Shown here piece by piece: positions 1-5,239 of a stretch of 9,487 nucleotides of DNA (positions are counted from its first letter, which is position 1; the number at the start of each line of letters is the position of its first letter). The stretch spans positions 1 through 9,487 of the forward strand of contig CAAGKD010000025.1 in the NCBI GenBank assembly GCA_900770335.1. Reading direction: 5' to 3'. Position numbers and translations under genes: made by a program. A model generated the notes under the pieces. The model was not told the DNA's origin and ran no database searches. It saw nothing but the letters and a program-made list of their open reading frames with translations. Source of the stretch: an uncultured Sutterella sp. Its GTDB lineage: Bacteria; Pseudomonadota; Gammaproteobacteria; Burkholderiales; Burkholderiaceae_F.

Positions 1-195
1 GCCGCGGCGCTCGAGGGCGGCGCGGACGGCCGCCTCGGTCGCCTCGGGAAGGTCCTCGAGCCTGCGGAAGGCGTGCGCGACGATCGGAGCGAGCACGGTG
101 CCGTCGATCGAGGCGGCGTTGAGCGTCGGGTTGGCGCGCAGCGCCTCGTCGAGCGCCTCCGGGGCGGGACGGCCGGACTGGCGGGGGGCGGTCAT
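1..195 (-). CDS. trpC: Probable indole-3-glycerol phosphate synthase, N-terminal part (runs off the window)
   Basis: TrpC closes the indole ring of CdRP in tryptophan synthesis, in the cytoplasm. Only the first 65 residues are present. Residues 33-40 (TVLAPIVA) and the following helix resemble the start of E. coli TrpC (TVLAKIVADK...), but the two lysines usual in this segment are absent, and about 30 residues precede the match, so there is an N-terminal extension. The ATG at 195 overlaps the trpD stop as TGATG and has a strong AAAGGAGGG site 7 nt upstream (203-211, inside trpD), which fixes the start and indicates translational coupling. The position directly after trpD is the usual place for trpC. 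It could be monofunctional or a TrpC-TrpF fusion; the window does not show. The call rests on context plus a short similarity. Confidence 0.68.
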   Translation of the reverse strand, partial: MTAPRQSGRPAPEALDEALRANPTLNAASIDGTVLAPIVAHAFRRLEDLPEATEAAVRAALERRG

Positions 196-1268
196 CAGGC
201 GGCCCTCCTTTCAGAGCGTTCGGCGCGCTCGCGGGCGAACGCGCGGTGCGCCTCGAGCGTCTTGAGCCCGCCCCCCGACGCCATTGCGGCGCGGGCGGCG
301 GCGACCGCTTCGGGAAGCGTTGCGGTCTTTCCGGCGAGGAGCATTAGCAGCGAAAGGTTCGCGGCGATGAAGTCCTTCTGCGCGACCGTTCCGCGGCCCG
401 AGAGGATCGCCTCGGAGATGAGGGCGTTGTCGGCGGGATCCCCGCCCTGGATGTCCTCGATCGCGTGGGGCGCCGAGACGCCGAAGTCGGCGGGCGTGAA
501 GACGCGCGGGGCGAGCGAGCCGTCCTTGCGGAGCTCGACCGCCTGCGTGTCGCCGTGGACCGCGACCTCGTCAAGGCCCGCGCCGTGCACGACGAAGGCG
601 CGCTTGACACCGAGCTCGCGGAGCGACCGGGCGACGGTCTCAAGAAGCTTCGGATCGTAGACGCCGATCAGCGCGTAGTCGGGTCGGGCGGGGTTCGTGA
701 GGGGCCCGAGGATGTTGAAGAGCGTCCGCACGCGCAGGCTCGCGCGGACGGGGCCGGCGAAGCGCATCGCCGGATGGTAGAGCTGCGCGAAGCAGAAGCA
801 GAAGCCCGTGCGGGCGAGAAGCTCCGCGCTTTGGGCGGGTTCGGGGCGGATGTCGACGCCGATCGCCGAAAGAAGATCCGAGGCGCCGCTCCTTGAGGAG
901 ACGCCGCGGTTGCCGTGCTTGGCGATGAGAAGGCCCGCGCCGGCGGCGATGAGCGCCGTGGTCGTCGAGACGTTGATCGTCTGGAAGCCGTCGCCGCCCG
1001 TGCCGACGATCTCGCCGATCTCGAAGCCCTCGGGGCGGGGGAAGGGCGTGGCTGCGGCCACCATCGCGCGGGCGGCGCCACCGATCTCGGCGGGGGTCTC
1101 GCCCTTGATGCGCAGGGCCGTGAGGACTGCGGCGAGCTGGGCGGCGTCAACCTTGCCCTCGAAGACCTGGGTGAATAGCGCCTCGGCCTCGGAGGCCGCG
1201 AGGTCGCGGCCGGCGCAGAGCGCTTCGAGAAGAGCGGGGATGGCGGGGGTGTTGACGGCGTCGGACAT
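195..1268 (-). CDS. trpD: Anthranilate phosphoribosyltransferase
   Basis: Transfers phosphoribose from PRPP to anthranilate, the second committed step of tryptophan synthesis; cytoplasmic. The 357-residue length fits a stand-alone TrpD not fused to the TrpG amidotransferase. An N-terminal helical domain is followed by the PRPP/Mg site GTGGDG (89-94), INVST (98-102), the anthranilate/PRPP loop KHGNRGVSSRSGASD (117-131), HPAMR (165-169) and NILGPLTNP (185-193). The frame stays open upstream to 1586, but the ATG at 1268 is chosen because homologues begin there and AAGGAAA (1275-1281) lies 6 nt before it; the upstream frame crosses the attenuator and leader peptide. It is the first enzyme gene after the trp leader and overlaps trpC. 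No trpE or trpG lies upstream; the next minus-strand gene is a carbonic anhydrase. All key motifs look intact. Confidence 0.97.
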   Translation of the reverse strand: MSDAVNTPAIPALLEALCAGRDLAASEAEALFTQVFEGKVDAAQLAAVLTALRIKGETPAEIGGAARAMVAAATPFPRPEGFEIGEIVGTGGDGFQTINVSTTTALIAAGAGLLIAKHGNRGVSSRSGASDLLSAIGVDIRPEPAQSAELLARTGFCFCFAQLYHPAMRFAGPVRASLRVRTLFNILGPLTNPARPDYALIGVYDPKLLETVARSLRELGVKRAFVVHGAGLDEVAVHGDTQAVELRKDGSLAPRVFTPADFGVSAPHAIEDIQGGDPADNALISEAILSGRGTVAQKDFIAANLSLLMLLAGKTATLPEAVAAARAAMASGGGLKTLEAHRAFARERAERSERRAA

Positions 1269-1333
1269 GGCGAATTTCCTTCGGAATCTGGGGGATGTCC
1301 GCGGATGAAGTTCGCTTCGCCGGCCCGTGCATG

Positions 1334-1364
1334 AAAAAAGCCCGCTGGAGTCATCCGCGGGCTT
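1334..1364 (-). terminator. trp attenuator terminator (3:4 hairpin)
   Basis: Read on the minus strand: AAGCCCGC, GGA, loop UGAC, UCC, a bulged A, then GCGGGCUU running into UUUU. That is an 8-bp GC-rich stem (1357-1364 with 1338-1345) extended by 3 bp, ending in six consecutive T (1339-1334). It lies between the leader-peptide stop (1403) and the trpD start (1268), so read-through is required for trpD expression. Position and form are those of an intrinsic attenuator terminator. Confidence 0.9.
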
Positions 1365-1402
1365 GCTGCTTTTCTCTGGGACTTTCGGTTCCGCCGAGGC
1401 TT

Positions 1403-1504
1403 TCAGGAGGCGCTTCGGCAGGCGCGAACGCAGGGCACCCGCTCTTTGGAGGGGCGCCACCACCAATACGCCGTGAAGGCGACGAGGTTCTGCGTGCGCT
1501 GCAT
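1403..1504 (-). CDS. trpL: trp operon leader peptide (33 aa, three tandem Trp codons)
   Basis: A short frame starts at ATG 1504-1502 and stops at TGA 1405-1403. It encodes 33 residues with the diagnostic core AYWWWRPSK; the three UGG codons are residues 14-16 (1465-1457). A protein this short has about a third of a Trp residue by chance, so three in a row immediately upstream of a U-tract terminator and a trp gene is strong evidence. The peptide probably has no function of its own: its translation senses charged tRNA-Trp. The Trp codons abut the 1:2 hairpin, and the stop lies about 40 nt before the terminator. The ribosome site is weak (GGA about 9 nt upstream). The tail after the Trp run is unusually long and rich in Arg and Cys. 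Confidence 0.88.
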   Translation of the reverse strand: MQRTQNLVAFTAYWWWRPSKERVPCVRACRSAS

Positions 1505-1543
1505 GATGAAATCCGAATGATTGAGTGTTCTGGAGTTCAGGCC

Positions 1544-1606
1544 GATCCGGTCCCGGCGGGGCGTGATCAGCGCGTGCGTTCATCATCCCTCCGCGCGGAC
1601 CGGATC
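1544..1606. repeat. 10-bp inverted repeat around the trp promoter
   Basis: GATCCGGTCC (1544-1553) and its perfect complement GGACCGGATC (1597-1606) are 43 bp apart. The upstream arm falls between the -35 and -10 elements of the trp promoter, the other in the early transcribed leader. Since the first arm lies before the expected start site, an RNA hairpin is unlikely and a paired protein site is more natural. It does not look like the E. coli TrpR operator (CTAGTTAACTAG). Confidence 0.5.
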
Positions 1607-1611
1607 GTCAA
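1582..1611 (-). promoter_or_regulatory. Candidate sigma-70 promoter of trpL-trpDC
   Basis: On the minus strand, TTGACG (1611-1606, 5 of 6 to TTGACA) and GATGAT (1587-1582, 4 of 6 to TATAAT) are separated by 18 bp. Transcription would start near 1575, giving a leader of about 70 nt before trpL and about 300 nt before trpD. It sits about 60 bp beyond the stop of the upstream carbonic anhydrase gene, which supports an independent trp transcription unit. Confidence 0.6.
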
Positions 1612-1671
1612 TAGGACGAATGCCGTAGGGCTCGGCGCGGCGGGATGCAATGGATCGATCGGATGGAGCGG

Positions 1672-2334
1672 TCACTCAATCGTGAGCGGTTCGAAGTCCT
1701 CCTCGATCGCGTTCCAGACGAACATGTGCCGCGCCTTCATGTCGTAGTAGAGCGCGTGAAGCGCAAGGCGTCCCGCATCGACGCGCTCGCGCACCCAGTC
1801 GTAGGAGAGGAGGTTCTCGATCGAGAGAAGCACCGCGCCCTCTTCGGAGCGGCGCACGCGCTCGGGGAGCGGGTCGTCGGGCCACTCCCGGATGAGCTCG
1901 TCGACGACGGGACGCGCGAGCGAGACCCAGCGGGAGATCCAGCGCTCGCCCGAGACCTTGTCGGGAAAGAGCGCCCCGTGGATGCCGCCGCAGTTGGAGT
2001 GGCCCATCACGATGATGTTCTCGACCTCGAGGTGCCGCACGGCGTACTCCACCGCCGCGATGACCGCGTCGGGATCGCCCGCCCGGTCCGCGTTCGGAAC
2101 GAGCGCGGCGATGCTCCTCACGACGAAGAGCTCGCCGGGCCGGCATCCCATCAGGATCGCCGGATCGGCGCGCGAGTCGCAGCAGGCGACGACGAGCGTG
2201 CGCGGGTTCTGAGCGTGGGCGAGCCGCTCGAAGAACTCATGCTCGCGCAGGAGGTACTCCTCGCGGAAGTTGTGGAACCGCTCGACGAGCTGATGGAAGT
2301 TGGGGTGCGCGTGCGCCGGCGTCTGGAAGGTCAT
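1672..2334 (-). CDS. Beta-class carbonic anhydrase
   Basis: Interconverts CO2 and bicarbonate in the cytoplasm, supplying bicarbonate to carboxylases and carbamoyl phosphate synthesis. The 220-residue protein has the beta-class zinc site: Cys51 with the Asp53-Arg55 dyad in ACCDSR, and His112/Cys115 in GHSNCGG. GELFVVRS follows at 67-74. The overall pattern is nearer to E. coli CynT than to Can, but no cyanase genes are visible. The segment normally read as VRN-x-x-N is VRSIAA here, so the usual Asn is Ser74. There is no signal peptide. The start at 2334 is the only Met before residue 62, and its ribosome site is poor. It follows the ADP-ribosylglycohydrolase by 63 bp on the same strand and may be co-transcribed or use a -10-like TACAAT in that gap. 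Confidence 0.95.
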   Translation of the reverse strand: MTFQTPAHAHPNFHQLVERFHNFREEYLLREHEFFERLAHAQNPRTLVVACCDSRADPAILMGCRPGELFVVRSIAALVPNADRAGDPDAVIAAVEYAVRHLEVENIIVMGHSNCGGIHGALFPDKVSGERWISRWVSLARPVVDELIREWPDDPLPERVRRSEEGAVLLSIENLLSYDWVRERVDAGRLALHALYYDMKARHMFVWNAIEEDFEPLTIE

Positions 2335-2365
2335 GCTGCGGGTCGTCTGAAAGCAGAGGCCCGCA

Positions 2366-2371
2366 ATTGTA
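2366..2371 (-). promoter_or_regulatory. -10-like element before the carbonic anhydrase gene
   Basis: TACAAT on the minus strand (5 of 6 to TATAAT) lies about 32 bp before the carbonic anhydrase ATG. A TTGACG at 2401-2396, overlapping the glycohydrolase stop codon, is 24 bp away, too far for a standard -35. The gene may therefore have a weak or activator-dependent promoter of its own. Confidence 0.35.
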
Positions 2372-2397
2372 GGTCCGGGCGTCGGCGGCCGCGCGCG

Positions 2398-3264
2398 TCA
2401 ATGCGCTTTGTCAAGGCTCGGCGCACCGTCCTCCCGGTTCGGCCCGAACGCCCGCTCGAATTCGATGACGTCGCTTCTGAGGTCCTCGGGAAGAATCGCC
2501 ATGACCTTCGTCGCAATGGCGTCGGGCACGGGGTGCGCCGCCGCCGCGATCGAGCCGGCGATCGCCGCAACCGTGTCGCAGTCGCCGCCGAGCGCGACGG
2601 CCCTGCGGATTACGTTCTCGTAGTTCCTCTCCGAGAGCGCGATCGAGACCGCGAGCCCGACCGTTCCCCGGCAGGTCACGTCGAAGCGAATCGGCGCGCG
2701 CAGGCGCGCGACGTCCGGGAGCCTCCCGAGCACCTTCTCGAACTGCTCCTGCCACTCGCGCAAGAGCCGCTCGCGGCCCTCCTGTCCCTCGCGCAGGCGC
2801 CGGATCGCGAGAACCGTCGCTTGGGCGCCGAGGATTCCGGCCGGATGGCCGTGCGTGGGCATGGCCGAGATCTGCGCGAGGCGAAGGGCCTCCTTGTCAG
2901 ACCGCGCCGCCCAGGCGCAGGCCGAGACGCGCATCGCCGAGCCGTTGCCGAAGCTCTTGTACGTCGAATCGTCGGGAGCGTGCATCCAGCGCTTGAACCG
3001 GCTGCCGTAGCCCGCGCCTGGATGCGCGAGCGCGAACGCCCTGATCGTCGGGCCGACGAGCGCGGTGAAGCGCTCCTCGTCAACCGCGCCGTCCTCGCGC
3101 CGCGCCTTGACGAGCGCGTGCGCGACGGCGCAGGTGAGGACCGTGTCGTCCGTCGCGCGGGCCCGTCGGGAGAATAGGGGAATCTCTTCGGGCGCGCCGC
3201 GCCAGCTGCTCCATTCGTAGGGGCTTCCGAGGATGTCGCCCGCCGCAGCGCCGAGGAGGATCAT
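2398..3264 (-). CDS. ADP-ribosylglycohydrolase family protein (DraG/ARH type)
   Basis: Members of this family remove ADP-ribose from modified proteins or small molecules using two Mg/Mn ions. The 288-residue cytoplasmic protein shows the family signature: GAAAGDILGSPYEW (5-18), metal ligands TDDT (38-41), GNGSAMR (106-112), a THGHP segment near 137-141 and the C-terminal GGDCDT (226-231), where both aspartates are kept. The frame is open 20 codons further upstream, but ATG 3264 is preferred because the conserved core starts at once and GGAG (3272-3275) lies 7 nt before it. It is divergent from the Phd-type antitoxin and 63 bp ahead of the carbonic anhydrase gene. The substrate cannot be read from sequence; nitrogenase genes, the classical DraG target, are not in view. 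Family assignment is firm, role open. Confidence 0.93.
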   Translation of the reverse strand: MILLGAAAGDILGSPYEWSSWRGAPEEIPLFSRRARATDDTVLTCAVAHALVKARREDGAVDEERFTALVGPTIRAFALAHPGAGYGSRFKRWMHAPDDSTYKSFGNGSAMRVSACAWAARSDKEALRLAQISAMPTHGHPAGILGAQATVLAIRRLREGQEGRERLLREWQEQFEKVLGRLPDVARLRAPIRFDVTCRGTVGLAVSIALSERNYENVIRRAVALGGDCDTVAAIAGSIAAAAHPVPDAIATKVMAILPEDLRSDVIEFERAFGPNREDGAPSLDKAH

Positions 3265-3453
3265 GATGAGTCTCCAGCAAGGAAAGAACGGTGGGAAAGA
3301 TTTCGCTGATGATATCGCGCACATGCGGCTCTCTTCGTCGCATGCGCGAATGCGCGCCAGGGACGGATCGGGAAATCCGCGGGATGCTCCCGAGGGGCGT
3401 TTGGGCGTAGAGTCCCTCCGGTTTTGAGCAATCTTTCCGCAAGGAGGGCGAAG
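3265..3453. promoter_or_regulatory. Divergent regulatory region with an imperfect dyad
   Basis: This 189-bp spacer must hold promoters for the glycohydrolase (minus) and the antitoxin (plus). A TATCAT -10-like hexamer lies on the minus strand at 3314-3309, without a good -35. At 3334-3350, TTCG-T-CGCATGCG-CGAA is a near-perfect dyad with one extra base, a plausible operator. Phd/YefM antitoxins usually repress their own promoters at palindromes, but no specific match can be claimed. Confidence 0.35.
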
Positions 3454-3666
3454 GTGAACGCCGTTTCCATTGATCAGGCGAGGAACGATCTTCCGCGCAT
3501 CGTCAGCCAGGTCGCGGACCGCAGCCGCGGCCCCGTCGCCATCTCCGTCGACGGTCGCGAGGTCGCCGTGATCCTCTCGAGAAGGGAGTTCGAGCAGCTG
3601 GGCGAGCTCCGTCAGGAGAAGGAGTTCGACGCGGTCTTCGAGGACCTCGAGAAGGCGGTGCGGTGA
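3454..3666 (+). CDS. Phd/YefM-family antitoxin, apparently without a toxin
   Basis: Antitoxins of this family neutralise a partner toxin (Doc, YoeB/RelE or PIN type) and autoregulate through an N-terminal DNA-binding fold. The 70-residue product begins MNAVSIDQARNDLPRIVSQV and continues with PVAISVDGREVAVILSRREFEQL, the standard Phd/YefM pattern, then ends in a charged helix (about 50-70) that would bind the toxin. The GTG at 3454 is preferred to an upstream TTG (3424) because AAGGAGG (3441-3447) stands 6 nt before it and family members start at this point. Downstream there are only about 50 bp before a long hairpin and then the convergent ansB, so no toxin follows. The divergent neighbour is an ADP-ribosylglycohydrolase. 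It may be an orphan regulator, a relic, or paired with a toxin elsewhere. Confidence 0.88.
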   Translation: MNAVSIDQARNDLPRIVSQVADRSRGPVAISVDGREVAVILSRREFEQLGELRQEKEFDAVFEDLEKAVR

Positions 3667-3715
3667 TCTGACCCTTGATCCGGTCAGCGCGCGGCCGCGG
3701 CAGGCCGATGGCGAC

Positions 3716-3756
3716 GAAGGCGCCGGTCGGGATCGATCGTCCCGGCCGGCGCCTTC
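3716..3756. terminator. Long GC hairpin between convergent genes
   Basis: GAAGGCGCCGG (3716-3726) pairs perfectly with CCGGCGCCTTC (3746-3756). The stem continues through a T-G wobble and CGGGA/TCCCG to about 17 bp, around the loop TCGATCG. It lies between the antitoxin stop and the ansB stop, where a bidirectional terminator is expected. No T-run follows on either strand, so it is not a canonical intrinsic terminator. Confidence 0.5.
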
Positions 3757-3819
3757 AGTTCCGCAGCCGCCTGCGCAGGCCCTGGGGTCTCAGGACCTCA
3801 GGCGGTCAGAGCGGCCTCA

Positions 3820-4860
3820 TCAGTACTTGTCGAAGTACTCCTGCACGGCCTTCCAGTCGCCCGTCTGCGTGAGCGAGAGCTGCAGCAGGACGCGGGCCTT
3901 CTGCGGGTTGAGCGACTGGGCGGCGACCCAGTGCATCTTCTGATCGTCGACCTCGGCGTCCTTCGTGGCCGAGCCCGTCGGCACGCGGGAGGCGCGTACG
4001 ACGACGATGCCGTCCTTGGCGGCCTGCTCAAGCACCGGCCAGACGTCCTTGTGGATGTTGCCGTTGCCCACGCCCGCGCTCACGATGCCCTTGTAGCCGG
4101 CCTTGACGAGCGCCTCGGCCTGCCACTTCTCGACGCCCGCGTGGTTGTAGACGATGCCGACCTTCGGCAGGGCGTCGAGCTTCGTGACGTCAAAGGGGGC
4201 GGGCAGCTGCGCGCGCAGGCCGACGGCCTCGTACGTGACCTTGTCGTTGAAGATCCAGCCCACCTTGCCGAAGTTCATCGCCTGGAAGGTCTCGGGCTGG
4301 GTGGTGTTGCTCTTGAAGACGTCGCGCGCGCCGATGATGACGTTGTCCATCGCGACGACGACGCCCTGCTCGGCGGTCTTGGGCTCAGCGGCGGTGATCA
4401 CGGCCTGGTAGAGGTTCCTCGGACCGTCGGCCGAGAGGCCCGTCGACGGAAGCATGGCGCCCACGAGGACGACCGGCTTTTTGCAGCGGTTCGTGAGCTG
4501 CAGGAAGTACGCGGTCTCCTCCATCGTGTCCGTGCCGTGCGTGATCACGAAGCCGTCGTACTTGCCGCAGTCCGAGGCGAGCGTCTTGGCGAGCTTGAGC
4601 CAGACTTCGTCGGACATGTCCTGCGAGCCGATCTGGGCGGCTTGGATCGGCGTGACGTTGGCGATTTTGGCAAGCTGCGGAACGGCGTCGACAAGGTGGT
4701 TGACCGAGACCTGGCCCGCCTTGTAGGCCGACCCCGTGGCAGAGGCGCCGGCGCCGGCAATCGTGCCGCCCGTGGCGATGACGGCGATGTTCGGAAGCGC
4801 GAGCGCGGCTGAGGAGGCGGCGGCGATGGCGACGGCGATGAGCGAATGCTTGAAGTTCAT
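3820..4860 (-). CDS. ansB: Type II L-asparaginase, periplasmic
   Basis: Hydrolyses L-asparagine to aspartate and ammonia in the periplasm, feeding nitrogen or fumarate metabolism. The 346-residue precursor has a signal peptide (about 1-21, ending AALA before LPN). The mature part follows E. coli AnsB closely. Using an offset of 21, all catalytic residues are present: Thr33 in ATGGTIAG, Tyr46, Ser79 in GSQDM, Thr110-Asp111 in HGTDTMEET and Lys183. Cys98 and Cys126 match the E. coli disulfide. The C-terminus keeps SAGVGNGN, RVPTG and NPQKARVLLQL. AAGGAG lies about 7 nt before the ATG. It is transcribed alone, convergent with the antitoxin gene. Enteric ansB is induced anaerobically by FNR/CRP, but I could not find an FNR-like site here. 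Highly confident. Confidence 0.97.
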   Translation of the reverse strand: MNFKHSLIAVAIAAASSAALALPNIAVIATGGTIAGAGASATGSAYKAGQVSVNHLVDAVPQLAKIANVTPIQAAQIGSQDMSDEVWLKLAKTLASDCGKYDGFVITHGTDTMEETAYFLQLTNRCKKPVVLVGAMLPSTGLSADGPRNLYQAVITAAEPKTAEQGVVVAMDNVIIGARDVFKSNTTQPETFQAMNFGKVGWIFNDKVTYEAVGLRAQLPAPFDVTKLDALPKVGIVYNHAGVEKWQAEALVKAGYKGIVSAGVGNGNIHKDVWPVLEQAAKDGIVVVRASRVPTGSATKDAEVDDQKMHWVAAQSLNPQKARVLLQLSLTQTGDWKAVQEYFDKY

Positions 4861-4974
4861 GAGAAGCTCCTTCTGGTGGTGAAAGCTTTTCAGCAGGAGC
4901 GCCCTGGGCCTCCTCTTTGGCGGAAGGCGCCCGGACGGTCGCGTCGCCCGCGCGGAAAGCCTTGTCTTCGCAGG

Positions 4975-4993
4975 GCGCGTCCCATGGACGCGC
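4975..4993. repeat. Perfect inverted repeat upstream of ansB
   Basis: GCGCGTCC (4975-4982) and GGACGCGC (4986-4993) flank the triplet CAT, about 115 bp before the ansB start. It could be an operator or an RNA hairpin in the leader. GC-rich palindromes arise easily in this genome, so significance is uncertain. Confidence 0.35.
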
Positions 4994-5067
4994 GGCGCGC
5001 GCGGCTTTTCTCTTCGTGGCGAAGCGTGACCGAAAGTCTCGCGAGGCGCAAGGCTTACCGAAAGTGG

Positions 5068-5092
5068 GGAAACCCCTCCGGAGAGGGGTTCC
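5068..5092 (-). terminator. Possible terminator of the decayed regulator
   Basis: A 10-bp stem (GGAACCCCTC with GAGGGGTTCC, one bulged A, tetraloop CGGA on the plus strand) stands about 150 bp after the end of the minus-strand regulator remnant and before ansB. On the minus strand it is followed by TCC and a pyrimidine-rich tail, not a real T-run, so termination would be weak. Confidence 0.35.
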
Positions 5093-5239
5093 GGGAGGAT
5101 TTGAGGAGCTTTCTTGACGCAATCGCGGGAAGACTTCCGGCATGCGGGTTTTCAGGGTTGACGGGGCGGCGCGAACCATCGTCTTCCGCTGCCTTCCGCT
5201 GCCGTCAGCCCGCCGCTAAGGCGATCCTGCCGGAGCGCT

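Larger units (their letters stand above)
1334..1504 (-). promoter_or_regulatory. trp leader attenuator: mutually exclusive RNA hairpins
   Basis: Three pairings can be read on the minus-strand RNA. 1:2: GCGCCCCUC (1457-1449) with GAGCGGGUGC (1444-1435), loop CAAA, one bulged C, starting in the last base of the third Trp codon. 2:3: GCGGGU (1442-1437) with GCCCGC (1362-1357), 6 bp including one G-U. 3:4: the terminator at 1364-1334. Because 1442-1437 is used by both 1:2 and 2:3, a ribosome stalled on the Trp codons (1465-1457) should open 1:2, free segment 2 to pair with segment 3, and prevent termination. This is the classical ribosome-mediated logic of trp attenuators; the pairings are seen in the sequence, the mechanism is inferred by analogy. 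Confidence 0.82.
4861..5239. other. Non-coding stretch upstream of ansB
   Basis: About 380 bp with no convincing gene on either strand; short open frames here lack ribosome sites and recognisable motifs. It should contain the ansB promoter, but no good -35/-10 pair stands out. Visible structure: a perfect 8-bp inverted repeat GCGCGTCC-cat-GGACGCGC (4975-4993); a 10-bp stem GGAACCCCTC/GAGGGGTTCC with one bulged base and loop CGGA (5068-5092); and two tandem copies of CTTCCGCTGC (5183-5202). It may be partly debris linked to the decayed regulator next to it. Confidence 0.5.

Noticed and set aside
1269..1586. N-terminal extension of trpD by about 106 residues
   Set aside because: The frame is open only by chance. 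It crosses the leader peptide gene and the attenuator, has no family similarity, and trpD has a good ribosome site at 1275-1281.
1645..3177. Long plus-strand open frame of about 510 codons
   Set aside because: It is antisense to the carbonic anhydrase and glycohydrolase genes, very rich in Arg/Ala/Glu, and shows no motifs; a mirror of GC-rich codon use.
3675..3872. A toxin gene downstream of the Phd/YefM antitoxin
   Set aside because: The only frame there crosses the long hairpin and the ansB 3' end, has no ribosome site and resembles no Doc, RelE/YoeB or PIN toxin.
3931..4812. Plus-strand open frame of about 290 codons
   Set aside because: Antisense to ansB, which retains all catalytic residues on the minus strand.
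4861..5000. FNR or CRP site for ansB
   Set aside because: Looked for TTGAT-N4-ATCAA and TGTGA-N6-TCACA patterns; nothing close enough was seen.
5030..5065. Repeated ACCGAAAGT (5030-5038 and 5057-5065), also found inverted near 1381
   Set aside because: Only 9 bases, irregular spacing, no link to a known site; probably chance.
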